A stretch of DNA of 64,000 nucleotides, from positions 14,763,956-14,827,955 of the forward strand of contig CM022671.1 in NCBI GenBank assembly GCA_012295275.1, written 5' to 3'. The position numbers were made by a program, and so were the translations under genes. The stretch is from Chrysomallon squamiferum (Eukaryota > Mollusca > Gastropoda > Neomphalida > Peltospiridae). Shown piece by piece: positions 49,174 to 64,000 of this stretch. Position 1 is the first letter of the stretch. Each line of letters opens with the position of its first letter. A model generated the notes under the pieces. The model had not been told where the DNA came from. It ran no database searches and saw only the letters and a program-made list of their open reading frames with translations.

Positions 49174-49596
49174 TTAGGTGTTCTCTTCGATTTGTAATTT
49201 ATGCTTAGGAGATGAAGTCTGTATTTTAGCAGTTTTGCCGTAAAATGTGTACTCGCGAACATTCGGCAAACCCCGTATTGTACAGGCACTTGTAGCACTT
49301 CGACCAATCAGAAGACTCGCTGCTTCAAACCATTCGTCTTCGTCTGCATCGTAACATTCCACCTTGTCAGTTGTGCCCACACCTAGAATAAAGCAGTTAG
49401 TGCATTTGAATCCAGTAATAATAAATAAATAAATAAATAAATACCTGGATGCGCTTAAGCTATTTTTTAAAACGATCCACATATTGTTTTTCAAAATGAA
49501 GAGCGAATAATTATTATTTGTATAATATACGTTTACTTTTTCATATTTGGAAAACTACTTGTACACCCGTCAGATTAATGCGACGAACAATGCGGA

Positions 49597-49631
<35 letters not shown>

Positions 49632-50395
49632 TGTCTTCTTGTTGTTGCTTTAATTACTCTGTTAGCAAAGCCATGATTTTTAATTAATGGAGTTTGATAT
49701 TCGAGATCTTCAAAAAGCGACGTCTGCCCGACTGCAAACAGGACGAGGGAAAACAAAGTTAAAGCTGAACGACTTATCACTCTCCCAGTGCCAATTCGTG
49801 TTGGCGCCGCTACAGGTTTTGTCACCCGGATGACAAATCATGACGTCACACTAAGCACGCACAAATAAATATGACCAGTAGCCTCAGTACTAAAATAATA
49901 AGCTTTAATCCAAGAGAATTCCTTAGAAGTTCTGTTTACCATTAATGCCAATATCATTATTAGTATTCCACAGCTAATGGCTTGTACACACTATTTTTAT
50001 TTGATACAGTCTAATAACGCACAACACTATTTAAATGCTACAGTTCTGACATCAATTTAATAACAGTTTTGGGCGATTTGAATTTATTTGGACAATATAA
50101 CATCATATTCAAGGCATTTTGTAGTCGTTGCAAAATAAATTTCTTTTCATTTGCCTTTTCCTCCTTAGTTTACAAAATAATCATAATAATCATAGCAAAT
50201 AAATAAATAAATAAATAAATAATACGATACCGTCGAACCCGCCTATGACAAAAATCATTTCATCGCAGACTGCTGTAGCGAAATTGCTTCGACCAACAGT
50301 CATATCCATAGTGGACTCCCACTTGTTCGTACTGGTGTCGTATCTCTCAACTGTAATTAAACGAGCTTAGTAAATAAATAATTATTATTATTATT

Positions 50396-50438
<43 letters not shown>

Positions 50439-50488
50439 CAGTAGTAGTAGTAACAGTAGTAATAAAACTTCAGTTAATTTAATAATAA

Positions 50489-50523
<35 letters not shown>

Positions 50524-50833
50524 TACGTTTGGACCGAAGAAGACAATATACTGCATTCAGTATAATAAATTAACAATAATTAATACTTTACAATAAATAT
50601 TTAGTTCATTATGAGAATCTGTGGACCTGTTCGAAGTCTGTTCATCCCACTGAATCCGCCAATGACGTAGACGTAGCCGGCGAAAGCAACAAATGCCGCG
50701 CCGCTTCGAAGAGTCGACAACGGTTGAATCAGCGTCCATTGATCGTTCGGCGGGTCGTACATCTCCACGGAATCCAAACAGTCCCGTCCATTGAAACCTC
50801 CACCCACATACAACTTTTCTGTGTATAAAAAAG

Positions 50834-50887
<54 letters not shown>

Positions 50888-50943
50888 TCTTTTTTAATAA
50901 CGTTAGAAGAAAATTTGGATGTTCCGTAATTTCGCTTTAAAGG

Positions 50944-51018
<75 letters not shown>

Positions 51019-52794
51019 ATGTATGTATGTATGTGTGTATGTATGTATGTATGCATCAGTGAGTTAACTTCTCTCAACTATACTGTACTGTGTTTCAGTA
51101 ATTTTGGACAACACTTTCGTTTTTATATAAAGATCTGAAGTGGTAAAATATTTTGAAAATAAAAACAAATGGAATGCGATTATGAGTGCTTTGAACATGT
51201 CATGCATACGAATATTTTCAATAACAGTTTATTGATTTACATTGAATACTTAATAATACATAATACACTGTCGATGATCAGCTTTATTTACCTGTTTTAT
51301 ATATGTGTGTAAATATTTATGAAGGATATAATAAATTATTAGTATTTTGATTTTGATATTTTATATATATAAAGACTAAAAGTAAAAATATTTAAATAAA
51401 ATATCGCAAAATGTAAAATGCGAACGTTAAGAATTATATTAGCTAGAAATTTTCTTTTACAACTATCAACAGATTTTTACATGTAGTTTTTTTTTTTTTT
51501 TTTTTTTTCTGGTCATAGTTACCATTTAAACCACATGCCCCGGCATCACTTCGAACTCGAAGCATTGGGCTTATCAAAATCCACTGGTTATCGGAGGGAT
51601 TGTACCGCTCGGCTGACGAGTGCCTCGTTTGCCCGTCGAATCCCCGCACGCATATATCAGACCTTTCAGCGTGGCTCCGCTCACGTAGCACCGCTTCGAA
51701 TGCATCGGCGCAATCTCCATCCACGCTTTCGAAACGCAGTCGAACTTCTTCACCGAGTTGAAGTACCTGGAAGGCGCCGAGTAGCCGCCGATGATAAAGA
51801 CGAACGTGTCGAGCGACACGACGGCGTGGTAGGCGATGTTCTCGTCCAGATGGTGCTGCGTGTTCCTGTACCAGCGGTCTGCCCGCGTGTCGTACGTCTC
51901 CATGACCCCGCAGACGCCGTCCACCGACCAGCCCCCTACCACGAATATCACCTCGTACGGCACCCGGGGTCGCAGCAAGGGGTTGGAGGGGCCTTGCAGC
52001 AGCGACACGTGCGACTGGTTGTTGATTTCGCACAGTTTGTAACCTTTCTTGATGAGCTGCTTGAATTCGGGGTTGTTGAAGGCATGGTCGTTTGACAGCA
52101 GGTACTGATCGAACGTTTTTTTCCCCACCAAGCCGAGGCGAACCGCGGAAAGGAGTCTAGTGAAATGACACTTTCTTGTGTCGCCTGAAAAATTTATCCA
52201 CTGCAAAGCGGCCAGACATGCATCATCTTCCGTTGGAACATTGAGATCATCGGATTTCAAAATCATACACAAATCATCCACTGACAGCTGCTGAAATTCT
52301 GAACTGCTGTCAACAATCTGAATAAAATGCTGCATTATAAAATCCCAAGCTTTAAAAAATAACCGAGGCAAACCCAAATACTGTGAAAATTTTAAAATGC
52401 CAATCGCGTTACCGGGTTGCAGATTCTGAATCAGATAGTCACTGCAATATTTAATGAGTCCCGTAATATGAAGTCGATCAGCGGTGAAAAGAAGAGACTC
52501 GACGTTGTCTGGGTTGATGTTGACTTTTCTTGTATACGAGTATCTGATAATTTCCGCCATGTCAGTCCCAGTGACTCCGGGAATTTCCACTTCGATTTGT
52601 TTAGATTCTTTAAAGCCGGAAGTAAACAGGCCCCGAAAATATGGACTGCAGCTCGCCAAAACAGCCCGGTGTGCATAAAGCTTACGTTTTTCATCGCATA
52701 TTTTTATTATAATATCACAGAAAAGGCCTTGTTCTCTCATACTGTTAAGCTGATTATGAAAGTCCTTAACAAGAGCTTCAATAGTTTCATCCAT
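49174..52794 (-). CDS. KLHL10-like: KLHL10-like BTB-BACK-Kelch protein, frameshifted
   Basis: Exons in transcript order: 52794-51523, 50818-50627, 50350-50231, 49382-49174, all joined in phase 1. BTB (about residues 15-125) includes LFCDIIIKI and YAHRAVLASCSPYFRGLFTSGF. BACK follows. Six kelch blades carry GG pairs such as FVVGGW, FIIGGY, YVGGGF, VIGGFSG and VIGGFDG. The layout, LRPRVPYE before blade 1, YDTRADRW, APMHSKRCYVSGATL and the ending GLPNVREYTFYG fit KLHL10 best among Kelch-like proteins. Expected length about 597 residues, close to vertebrate KLHL10. KLHL10 is a Cul3 ubiquitin-ligase adaptor needed in spermatids of vertebrates. One base is missing in a G run at 51642-51645, which as given truncates the protein in blade 3. 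In-frame ATGs lie upstream, to 52911. Confidence 0.85.
50836..51055 (+). repeat. (ATT)n and (AT)n tracts in intron 1 of the KLHL10-like gene
   Basis: ATT units begin about 18 bp from the exon 2 border; an (AT)n run of about 30 units follows at about 50949-51010. The third intron of this gene has TAG/AAT tracts at about 50397-50523. Confidence 0.9.
51642..51645 (-). other. Frameshift in the third kelch blade (G run)
   Basis: The frame leaves the kelch reading after LKGLIYACG and resumes one frame over at GFDGQTRHSSAERYNP. A single missing G in a four-G run explains it. The rest of the exon and the exit phase agree with the restored frame, so assembly error or a very recent mutation is likelier than an old pseudogene. 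Confidence 0.8.
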
Positions 52795-52865
52795 TTCGTG
52801 AAATATTAGTCTACAAAACGTTCGATGATAAACATCTACCAACGTCATGATATATATGACTCGGG

Positions 52866-52873
52866 TGACGTCA
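52866..52873 (-). promoter_or_regulatory. CRE palindrome upstream of the KLHL10-like start
   Basis: A perfect TGACGTCA about 72 bp before the chosen ATG at 52794. In mammals many spermatid genes are driven by CREM through such sites; regulation here is inference. If the longer in-frame start at 52911 is used, the site lies inside the coding region. Confidence 0.4.
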
Positions 52874-52911
52874 TTGTGTGCTCTAAGTATAACCGTCAAC
52901 ATAAATATCAT

Positions 52912-54274
52912 GTTGTTTATTCGAGTTTTTGCATTAAAAATACAAACGAAATCAGAAAATCCGTTATGATTTCATCCCCAAATACTCTAAATCAAAAAGG
53001 ATCAGGTTATATTTTCCCATTGTTTTGGGTTATCTGGAAAGACTGAAAATACAGCCGACAAAACCCTTTTAATTATTATACAAATTTTTAAAACTTTATT
53101 ACAGGTTTTAATGTTTTATTGTTTTATTATTCATATACAGTTAGTTTTGTACATATGAATAATAAATTTGATAATATAAGATGTTAGTTCAGGTAAAATA
53201 CAACACAAAGATTTTCAGTTAATTCATATACTATTCTCCTCAGCTTAATTAATATATATGTAAGTAATTGAATGTGGTTAAAGAATAAATAAATTAAGTG
53301 ATTCTATGAAATTAAAATAATAATAATAATTTCAAATCGTGTAAGATTATTATTATGTCAAATTATAGGTCTGATTTCGAAATCTCTTTGAAGAATGCTT
53401 TATATATATGTATGTATAACTAGTTGATGTACAAAGCATTCCAATATTACAAATTGCAACAAAATATGTTTTTACACGACGATGGAAGAAAACTGTATTA
53501 CAGGCATCCTTATAATTATTTGAGAACTTTATAGTATCTGCTCTTGATTAGACTGCCAAAGTAATTATGATCATAACAGATTCTCGCAGAATCTCTCGCC
53601 ATTTTTCTAACTGTATTGATAACTAGATGGCCTCATTAACCTAATTTCATCTAATTTTGTTTTATTTTTCTCGTGACCGTGAATAACTGCTCCTAAATTA
53701 TGATATTAACACTATAATGATTATTTTTAAAAATTCGTAACCTTCAATAAATAAAACAATGATTTAGAGCTCAAATATATTTATGCCATTCATTTATAAA
53801 AAAAAAAATAATAAGGTCTTCATTTTTGTTTATGATGAAGATCTGTAAGCATTAAAGAACTAACACTGAAACTAGATCAACCCATTCAACACTCCGCCAT
53901 CGTCTTTCAAAACTTGAAAAGGGATCAAAACTTGGAAAGTGAGATCCCCGTCATTTGATAAAAGTCAACGTAATACCAGACAGTGACTCAGTGCAGGTGG
54001 ACCGGAAATAGATATCCGCCATTGTTAATTGTTTAGTGGGAGACAGTTGGGTTAATCCAGTCCCAGTCGCTGCCATGCTCTATAATGATCTTGGCAGACT
54101 TCAGTTACCAGGTTTCAGAACGCTTCAGTTTTGCACTGAAAAAAGGTATTTTACACACAAAGGTGTGGATCACAAGAACAATGCAAGGAATTAAGAATAG
54201 TAATCGTATACAAAGATTAAAAGGTCGTCCTTCTTCCTCTGATTATATTCCATCTGATTACCATCTGTTCCGAA

Positions 54275-54326
<52 letters not shown>

Positions 54327-56287
54327 TTGTAGAACTATTTTAACGGGAAAGAATTCAAAACACATGAAGATATTTAAACTAATCTCTTTTCATTCTTCCC
54401 CTCTACTCCTAAAGATTTTGTTGACGTGGCATGCAGAAGATTATTTATAAATGATCTGCAAGAAGTAATTAATAATAACAGTACATACGACAGCGATTAT
54501 TAAACAGCATTAAAACATAAATTTTCATATTATTCGATAAATAAATAAATAAATAAATGTCTGTATTAGTCTCTCTCCTAACAACAATAGTTATAAAAAC
54601 TAATTCGGAAATAACTATGTAAACCTTCTCCCGCATATATCTGTATATGTGTATGTTTGTGTATATGTGTGCGTGTGTTTTAAAACCGATGAGAAAATGA
54701 TAACTCAAAAAAGCAATTCACTGCATTAAATTTAAAATAAGAAGTAAATATCCTTAATGACAAACTATTATTAATTAAAGTCATCAGGCAGAAACATTTT
54801 AATTTTGTAATCACCATCAGCTTGAACATCATCACAAACATTTGCCGGAAATCAAAACAAACAAAAAATAAAAAGAAAGACAAGAAAGAGAAAACAAAAC
54901 CCTAACACTAGAGCATTTTTCAACAACAGACGTCTGCAACCTTCTTCGACTTTAAACATTCTTTGTTTGTCATGTTTGAACTTCGCATCTTGCTTTTTGT
55001 GTACGTGACGATCTCTTCATGTTATAAATCAAAACTATCAAGTTAAATCAAATTTTACTTTCGAAACTGAATTCAAAACTATTAAATAAAATTACATTTT
55101 TTTAATATTGAAAATGAAATTAAAGACAGCCAGCTGTAAGCGTGTTTATAACTCGTACTTGCGATGTTTGACTGTCCGAAAAAAAACAAAAAAAACTTTG
55201 ATTATTTATTCTCGTTTTTGTACGTCATCAAGGTAAACTGCATTCACCTCGGAGGAAAAACAGGCAAATTACGTCGCTGAATTCGAGTGATAGAATGTCT
55301 TTCTTTCTTTCTTTCTTTTTTTTTTTTTTTTTTCTTTTTTTTTAATATTAGTCCTGAAATATCCGCTTCACGTACAAATAACATATTTGAGCATTCTCTT
55401 AATTAAATCCATTGCTTGAATTCTGAGGGACTCGCCTGCTTTTCAAAAGCCAGTTTACATGCCAATTTTCTTAAACGTCGCTGGCCAAACCTTGTTTGTT
55501 TGTTTGTGTTGGCTGCGAAACAACATAACGTCTGTTCTTGACTGTACATTTTTTGAAGTTTTCTTTTAAAAGATTTTCTGTGTGGATAATGTCCTAAGCG
55601 GTAGACGCCATTGTCAAACAAAGGTCATTTATAAAGATTTTGTCAAGAACGTTTTGCCGGAGACGATTTAGCGATATGGATGATTAAGGATCCCTTCCAG
55701 GTAGATACCACACATTGATTTCCAGTAGACTGCACAGAATTCTAGTCGTAAAGATTTCATTAGAAAACTTAAAACTGCAGATAATGATTTCTGATTTTTT
55801 ATACAGTTTGAGTATTTTTCATTTTTATTGAATTTTATATGTATTGATCGTTATTTTATTAAAAAATGTTTCTAAAATAATATTTCTGTATGCAAATCTT
55901 AAATAAATTTAAAAAAAAATACATTAATACTTTAAATAAATAAATAAAGGACGGGAAAAACCTATATTTGTACTAAAGATTTTCATCAACAGCTTTATAT
56001 TACTCATAACTGAATTTCTTTTGGATGTTTACTCAAAAACCGTCTTCATAATAATTTGTAAATCATCTAGTGAAAGTAAATTTTACTTAAAAGCTGTATC
56101 GGTATTAATAACTTGCCTGTCCCTCTCTCTGAAATAGAAGTCGTAGTAGCAGTAGTAATAATATATCAGCGTTGTTGTTGTTGATTTGTTATTTACTTAC
56201 TTACTTACTTACTTACTTATTTATAATTTTTCAGGTTATTTAATTTCAAAACGTGTAAAGATTATTTAAAAGTGAAAGTATCCTGTC
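52912..56287. other. Intergenic, one transposase relic, no gene seen
   Basis: AT-rich DNA between the divergent KLHL10-like gene (-) and the first Pif-like gene (+). Includes the mariner relic at 54205-54503. The 72-codon frame at 55403-55621 (-) starts with TTG and lacks support. Confidence 0.5.
54205..54503 (+). mobile_element. Mariner-family transposase relic (C-terminal end)
   Basis: RPSSSDYIPSDYHLFRN matches the mariner signature around the third catalytic Asp (PSDYHLF). After an ATT microsatellite (about 54275-54324) the reading resumes as NYFNGKEFKTHEDI, stop, then FFPSTPKDFVDVACRR and LQEVINNNSTYDSDY before TAA, as at mariner C-termini. An internal stop, the microsatellite and the missing N-terminal part show it is dead. 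Confidence 0.65.
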
Positions 56288-60572
<4,285 letters not shown>

Positions 60573-60735
60573 AGTAAGAGAAGTGGACTGGTAACAGTAA
60601 AACACTGCACAACACACAGAATCAAACTGATGGAAAAATAGACTGTTTCTGTCTTATAAAAACACTTTTGTATAGTTGTTTCTTTCTTTGTGTTCACTTT
60701 TGTTTTTTCCGTTAACCTTCTAAATGTTTTAAGTT

Positions 60736-60766
<31 letters not shown>

Positions 60767-61227
60767 TTATCACTTTTTTAAATTACAGGTTTGAAAAATT
60801 GACTACAGAATTATTATTATTATTATTTTATTAATTATATTACAAACTGATGTCATCACTAAATGACTTTCACTACACAGAATGACTGAAGTGTTACTGC
60901 AGTCTAATGTTCATAGGTTACAATTGATTTTGTTTATAAATTTCTGTTATAGCATTTTTTTTTTAAACTATTAAAGACTTTTTTTTTTTTTTTTAAATTC
61001 TGAACCTATTTAACATTACATAATCATATTTATGTAAAGTGAAATAAATGCTACTTTACAAAAATAATCAATCATTCGTGCTATTTATTTATTTACTGGA
61101 TGACTGTGTTATTTTGAAAGAACATTCACTAACAAAGTTTCTTTCACATTTAATCTTGTAATAGAAACTTTCAGTCGGCTGTTTCCACACCACTTCGTTA
61201 ACATTATCAAAATAAATAGCATGTCAA

Positions 61228-61284
<57 letters not shown>

Positions 61285-61709
61285 TACTCTGTAACGTAGT
61301 GTAAACCGTTCATGGTTATTAAAAAAATCAATGCACACCCAGCGCATAGTTTAACCTTTAACCATATTGTAAATAGAAATATATATATATATATATATTT
61401 TTTTTTTTTACATTTTTTAAAAAGTCTTAATAAATCCAATCCCAAGCGACAGGAAAAATAACATAACGATGCGAGGTCATTGTAGGCATTCTCGTCAGTT
61501 GAAGCACGCCTTACATGTCTCCCATTAGTATTAATACGCGATCAACAACAACGATATCAACAGTAATGTGAAAAATATATTGTCTCTTGCGGTTATGTCT
61601 CGACAGTACAGGTAACATAGAATAATGGATTACGTGGCACATCTAGGACGAGTTTTGAACATTGAGACGGGTTCTCCAGGCGATACTTCATTAGCCAGTA
61701 AAGAAAGTG
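60573..61709. other. Gap between the convergent Pif-like genes
   Basis: Both 3' UTRs probably lie here. A + strand AATAAA is at 61043-61048 and a - strand AATAAA at about 61084-61089, so the transcripts could overlap by a few bases. An (AAT)n tract is at about 61228-61282. Confidence 0.5.
61043..61048 (+). terminator. Candidate poly(A) signal of the + strand Pif-like gene
   Basis: AATAAA about 470 nt after the stop codon, in non-repetitive sequence. Earlier hexamer-like runs near 60740-60770 are on the opposite strand. Confidence 0.4.
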
Positions 61710-62885
61710 TTAATTTGAACATCCCCGGAGTATCAGTAACTGAAATGGAATGAAACACAAGTTTAATTTATAAAATAGCTTTAAATATTCAGAAGAATAA
61801 CAAAGAATTTTAATTTTATTGCATTGTAGGTCATTTAGAACATTTTCAAACAATAACAATTTTTTAATCCTACTGAACTATTAGAGGTATCTCTGATACG
61901 TATATTATAATTTATGCACAGTTAAAGAAAAAAGTGTTTTAAGATGTGAAAATTGTTATTCTCGCTATAATTTATTTTATACTTGATTTTCTTTAGATAT
62001 ATAAAGACATTAAAAAATCAATGACGTCGAAATCAACGTAAAAAATTAATTATAAATTAAATTAAATTTAATAATAAAAAATAGATAGATAGATAGATAG
62101 ACAGAAAGATAAATAAACAAATAAGAAGAAATATCTTATTTTAAATTTATAAACTTATTTGTAAACATACTTCATCCATATATACACAAACGTTTTCTCC
62201 TGGTAAAGTCAGGGGACAGTCCGTTGTTTTAACATCACCTAAAGATGTTTTAATAAATAGAACAAATTAAATATAGAAATCTATCTCATAATTTAGATGT
62301 TTAGAAACATTTTAACTCAGATAAAGATAAAGTAACCGATGTCCTGGTAATGTTGATGAATGAAATACTGCTAGAACCACTCAATGATTTCTCTTAATAG
62401 TCTACTGATTTTTATTTAACGAAATAATTAAAACTATGTCTAGGCAATGTTTCCAGTTACCCATGTAACAACATTTTATTAATTTAGATTTTTAACTGAT
62501 ATATTTCACTGATTAAAAAATAATAATAATAAAATAAAATAACAACTGATCACGGATACTATTAAGTAAGCAATAATAACGACAAAATAAAAATTAATTA
62601 ATTATTTAATATCTAACCAACTAGCTAAAAATAAATAAATAAATAATAATAGTAAACAAAATCCACATGTATTTTAAACGGTAGAAATCGCGTATTTAGT
62701 AAAGAAATACAGTTTTGTCATAAGTAATGAATTATATTCGTGATCAAAAACCTGATGTAATAATAAATGAACAGTACCTGAAAACTGACTGGTACCAATA
62801 CAGACTTCACCATTGATAATAACTTCCAAATAGCCTCCATCATAGCGAACACTGACATCAATCCACCGGTTTTCACGCTGCAGTA

Positions 62886-62936
<51 letters not shown>

Positions 62937-63750
62937 TTTGGTAAATGGTTAAGTTTCTCAAAATTACGTTTAAAAACATAAAACACACGCAAATACAGAC
63001 ACATTTTGTTACAAATATTTTGAAAACAATATATTATAAATATACATGTATTAAATTAAAACAATAAATAAAACAAATACAAAAATTAACAGACAGACAG
63101 ACAAATAGACAGTTGGAAATTAGACAGATAGATACACCGATATAGATGACAGACACACAGATAGACAGATAAATTGACAGACAGACAGAAAGACAGATGG
63201 ATGGACGGATTGATAGATAGACAGATTAAAAAAACAACAACTGTAATTTATAATTAAGAAATGAAAAGAAAAACAAGTTCATTTTTACAGTCATAATAAA
63301 CTGAGACAGTTTTTAAAAAAAAAGAGTAAATATTATTTCCTACCTCACTGTTCACTTGACATTCTTCTCTGATCGTCGTTATATCGTTAGTCGTTCCAAA
63401 TTCCATCATGAAGATTCTCGTTCTCGGCCTGTACCCCAGCGCAATGGTGGGCGGGGTCCGCGTATCGGCGCACCCATTGTGCAGGAGAACTATTTCCCTG
63501 TCAGGATCCTCGTCCGTGCATTCTCTGAAGCTGAGGCTGATGCTAAATAAACTTCCGAGCGTGTTGCTCTTGAAAAATGGAACCGAAACCGACGAATCTT
63601 TAAACAAAGCACACTGACCATGTGACCCGGGCTCTGGTACAATTCTGACGCCATTTTCGTTTTTTCTGTTCAGCCAGTGGTTGTGCGATTCGTCGGCCAC
63701 GTATCTGTCAAATGTCATGTTGAGCATGACAATGCAAGGTTTTGTAATGG
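61710..63750 (-). CDS. Pif/BMSP-like laminin-G domain gene, 3' part only
   Basis: Exons in transcript order: 63750-63344, 62877-62778, 62238-62171 and 61739-61710. Together they give about 200 residues; the 5' exons lie beyond the right edge, because 63750 follows a TTTTTCAG acceptor in phase 1. The domain opens ITKPCIVMLNMTFDR, has LFSISLSFRE and FMMEFGTTNDITTIREEC, continues RENRWIDVSVRYDGGYLEVIINGEVC, and closes CVYMDELLILRGCSN and stop. It parallels the + strand neighbour exon by exon (407 and 100 nt in both; 68 against 86 nt), but the last exon is 10 codons instead of 58, so it lacks the acidic tail. Upstream chitin-binding modules are expected but not seen. A shell or matrix role is inferred. 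Confidence 0.75.
62888..62936 (+). repeat. (ATT)n beside a Pif-like splice acceptor
   Basis: The tract starts 11 bp from the acceptor of the 100-nt exon, the same exon whose counterpart in the + strand gene also abuts an ATT tract. Confidence 0.9.
63088..63230 (+). repeat. (GACA)n/(GATA)n tetranucleotide repeat
   Basis: Degenerate ACAG, ATAG and AGAC units in the first intron visible of the - strand Pif-like gene. Confidence 0.85.
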
Positions 63751-64000
63751 CTGAAAAATATATAATTTTATCAATCAGGTTTAAATGTCTTTTGTGGGAA
63801 TAACAAATAATAATATAAATTAATTTCAAATTATCATCAGAGAAAATTGTAAAATGATTTTATAATCTATTATTATTATTTGTTCTTAATAATAATTTGT
63901 ATATTGTTTTGCTAAATTTCCCGAATAGTATTTTACATTTAATTTTCGTAATTTCTCTGCGTTTTCAAAAGCTTTTTTTTAATTTTTTTTATATCCAGCT
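63751..64000. other. Intron of the truncated Pif-like gene
   Basis: AT-rich sequence upstream of the laminin-G exon on the - strand; no exon recognised before the window ends. Confidence 0.5.

Noticed and set aside
49628-49825. 65-residue - strand frame with a hydrophobic stretch
   Set aside because: Lies in the last intron of the KLHL10-like gene; no splice sites or homology recognised.
51535-52095. 186-residue + strand frame
   Set aside because: Antisense shadow of the kelch exon of the KLHL10-like gene.
54085-54450. 121-residue + strand frame as a host gene
   Set aside because: The middle matches the mariner signature and the Tyr run is an ATT microsatellite; it is a transposon relic.
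55403-55621. 72-residue basic - strand frame
   Set aside because: Begins with TTG, has no acceptor with a partner exon and no recognisable content.

Overview
The window reads as nuclear DNA of an animal, most likely a mollusc. It is AT-rich, crowded with ATT/AAT, AT, GT and GA microsatellites, and its genes are split into short GT-AG exons. The molluscan call rests mainly on two Pif/BMSP-like genes (chitin-binding modules plus a laminin-G-like domain, as in molluscan shell matrix proteins) at the right end. All exon models were built by hand from open frames, splice motifs and phase closure; no search was run.

Layout. (1) 752-2721 (+): three-exon gene for a 94-residue secreted protein with eight cysteines in the mature part. 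(2) 4359-5168 (-): single-exon 269-residue orphan. (3) 6460-8700 (-): five-exon type I membrane protein with a Thr/Ser-rich mucin-like ectodomain. (4) 8.7-17.3 kb: gene-poor and repeat-rich, with a TATA plus TGACGTCA promoter-like patch near 10.8 kb. (5) 17317-45562 (+): the centrepiece, a 28-exon gene whose phases close perfectly into 1,834 codons. It encodes a signal sequence, an EGF-like module, a degenerate cadherin-like domain ending in a furin-type RQKR, seven to eight copies of an unrecognised module of roughly 165-175 residues, an F5/8-type-C (discoidin) domain and a C-terminal tail with two Asp-box-like motifs. (6) 49174-52794 (-): KLHL10-like BTB-BACK-Kelch gene with a one-base frameshift in a G run. 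(7) about 54.2-54.5 kb: mariner transposase relic. (8) 56288-60572 (+) and 61710-63750 (-, running off the right edge): two tail-to-tail Pif/BMSP-like genes whose two main laminin-G exons have identical lengths (407 and 100 nt).

The most unusual signal is in the large gene. Tandem repeats there repeatedly copy or abut splice sites. A 50-bp minisatellite is in exact register with the acceptor of exon 8. The end of exon 23 is repeated twice downstream as 21-nt, phase-compatible microexon-like units. The end of exon 25 is repeated with an alternative donor that would add 21 codons in frame. The start of exon 14 has an upstream copy carrying a stop codon. Intron 12 is a GC-AG intron holding a 45-bp repeat that stays open in one frame. 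Together these look like a locus where slippage keeps generating and testing splice variants.

The two Pif-like genes, the mosaic gene, the mucin-like gene and the small Cys-rich gene all encode predicted secreted or surface proteins. A shared matrix or epithelial role is inference only. The KLHL10-like gene is an intracellular Cul3 adaptor type and unrelated in function.
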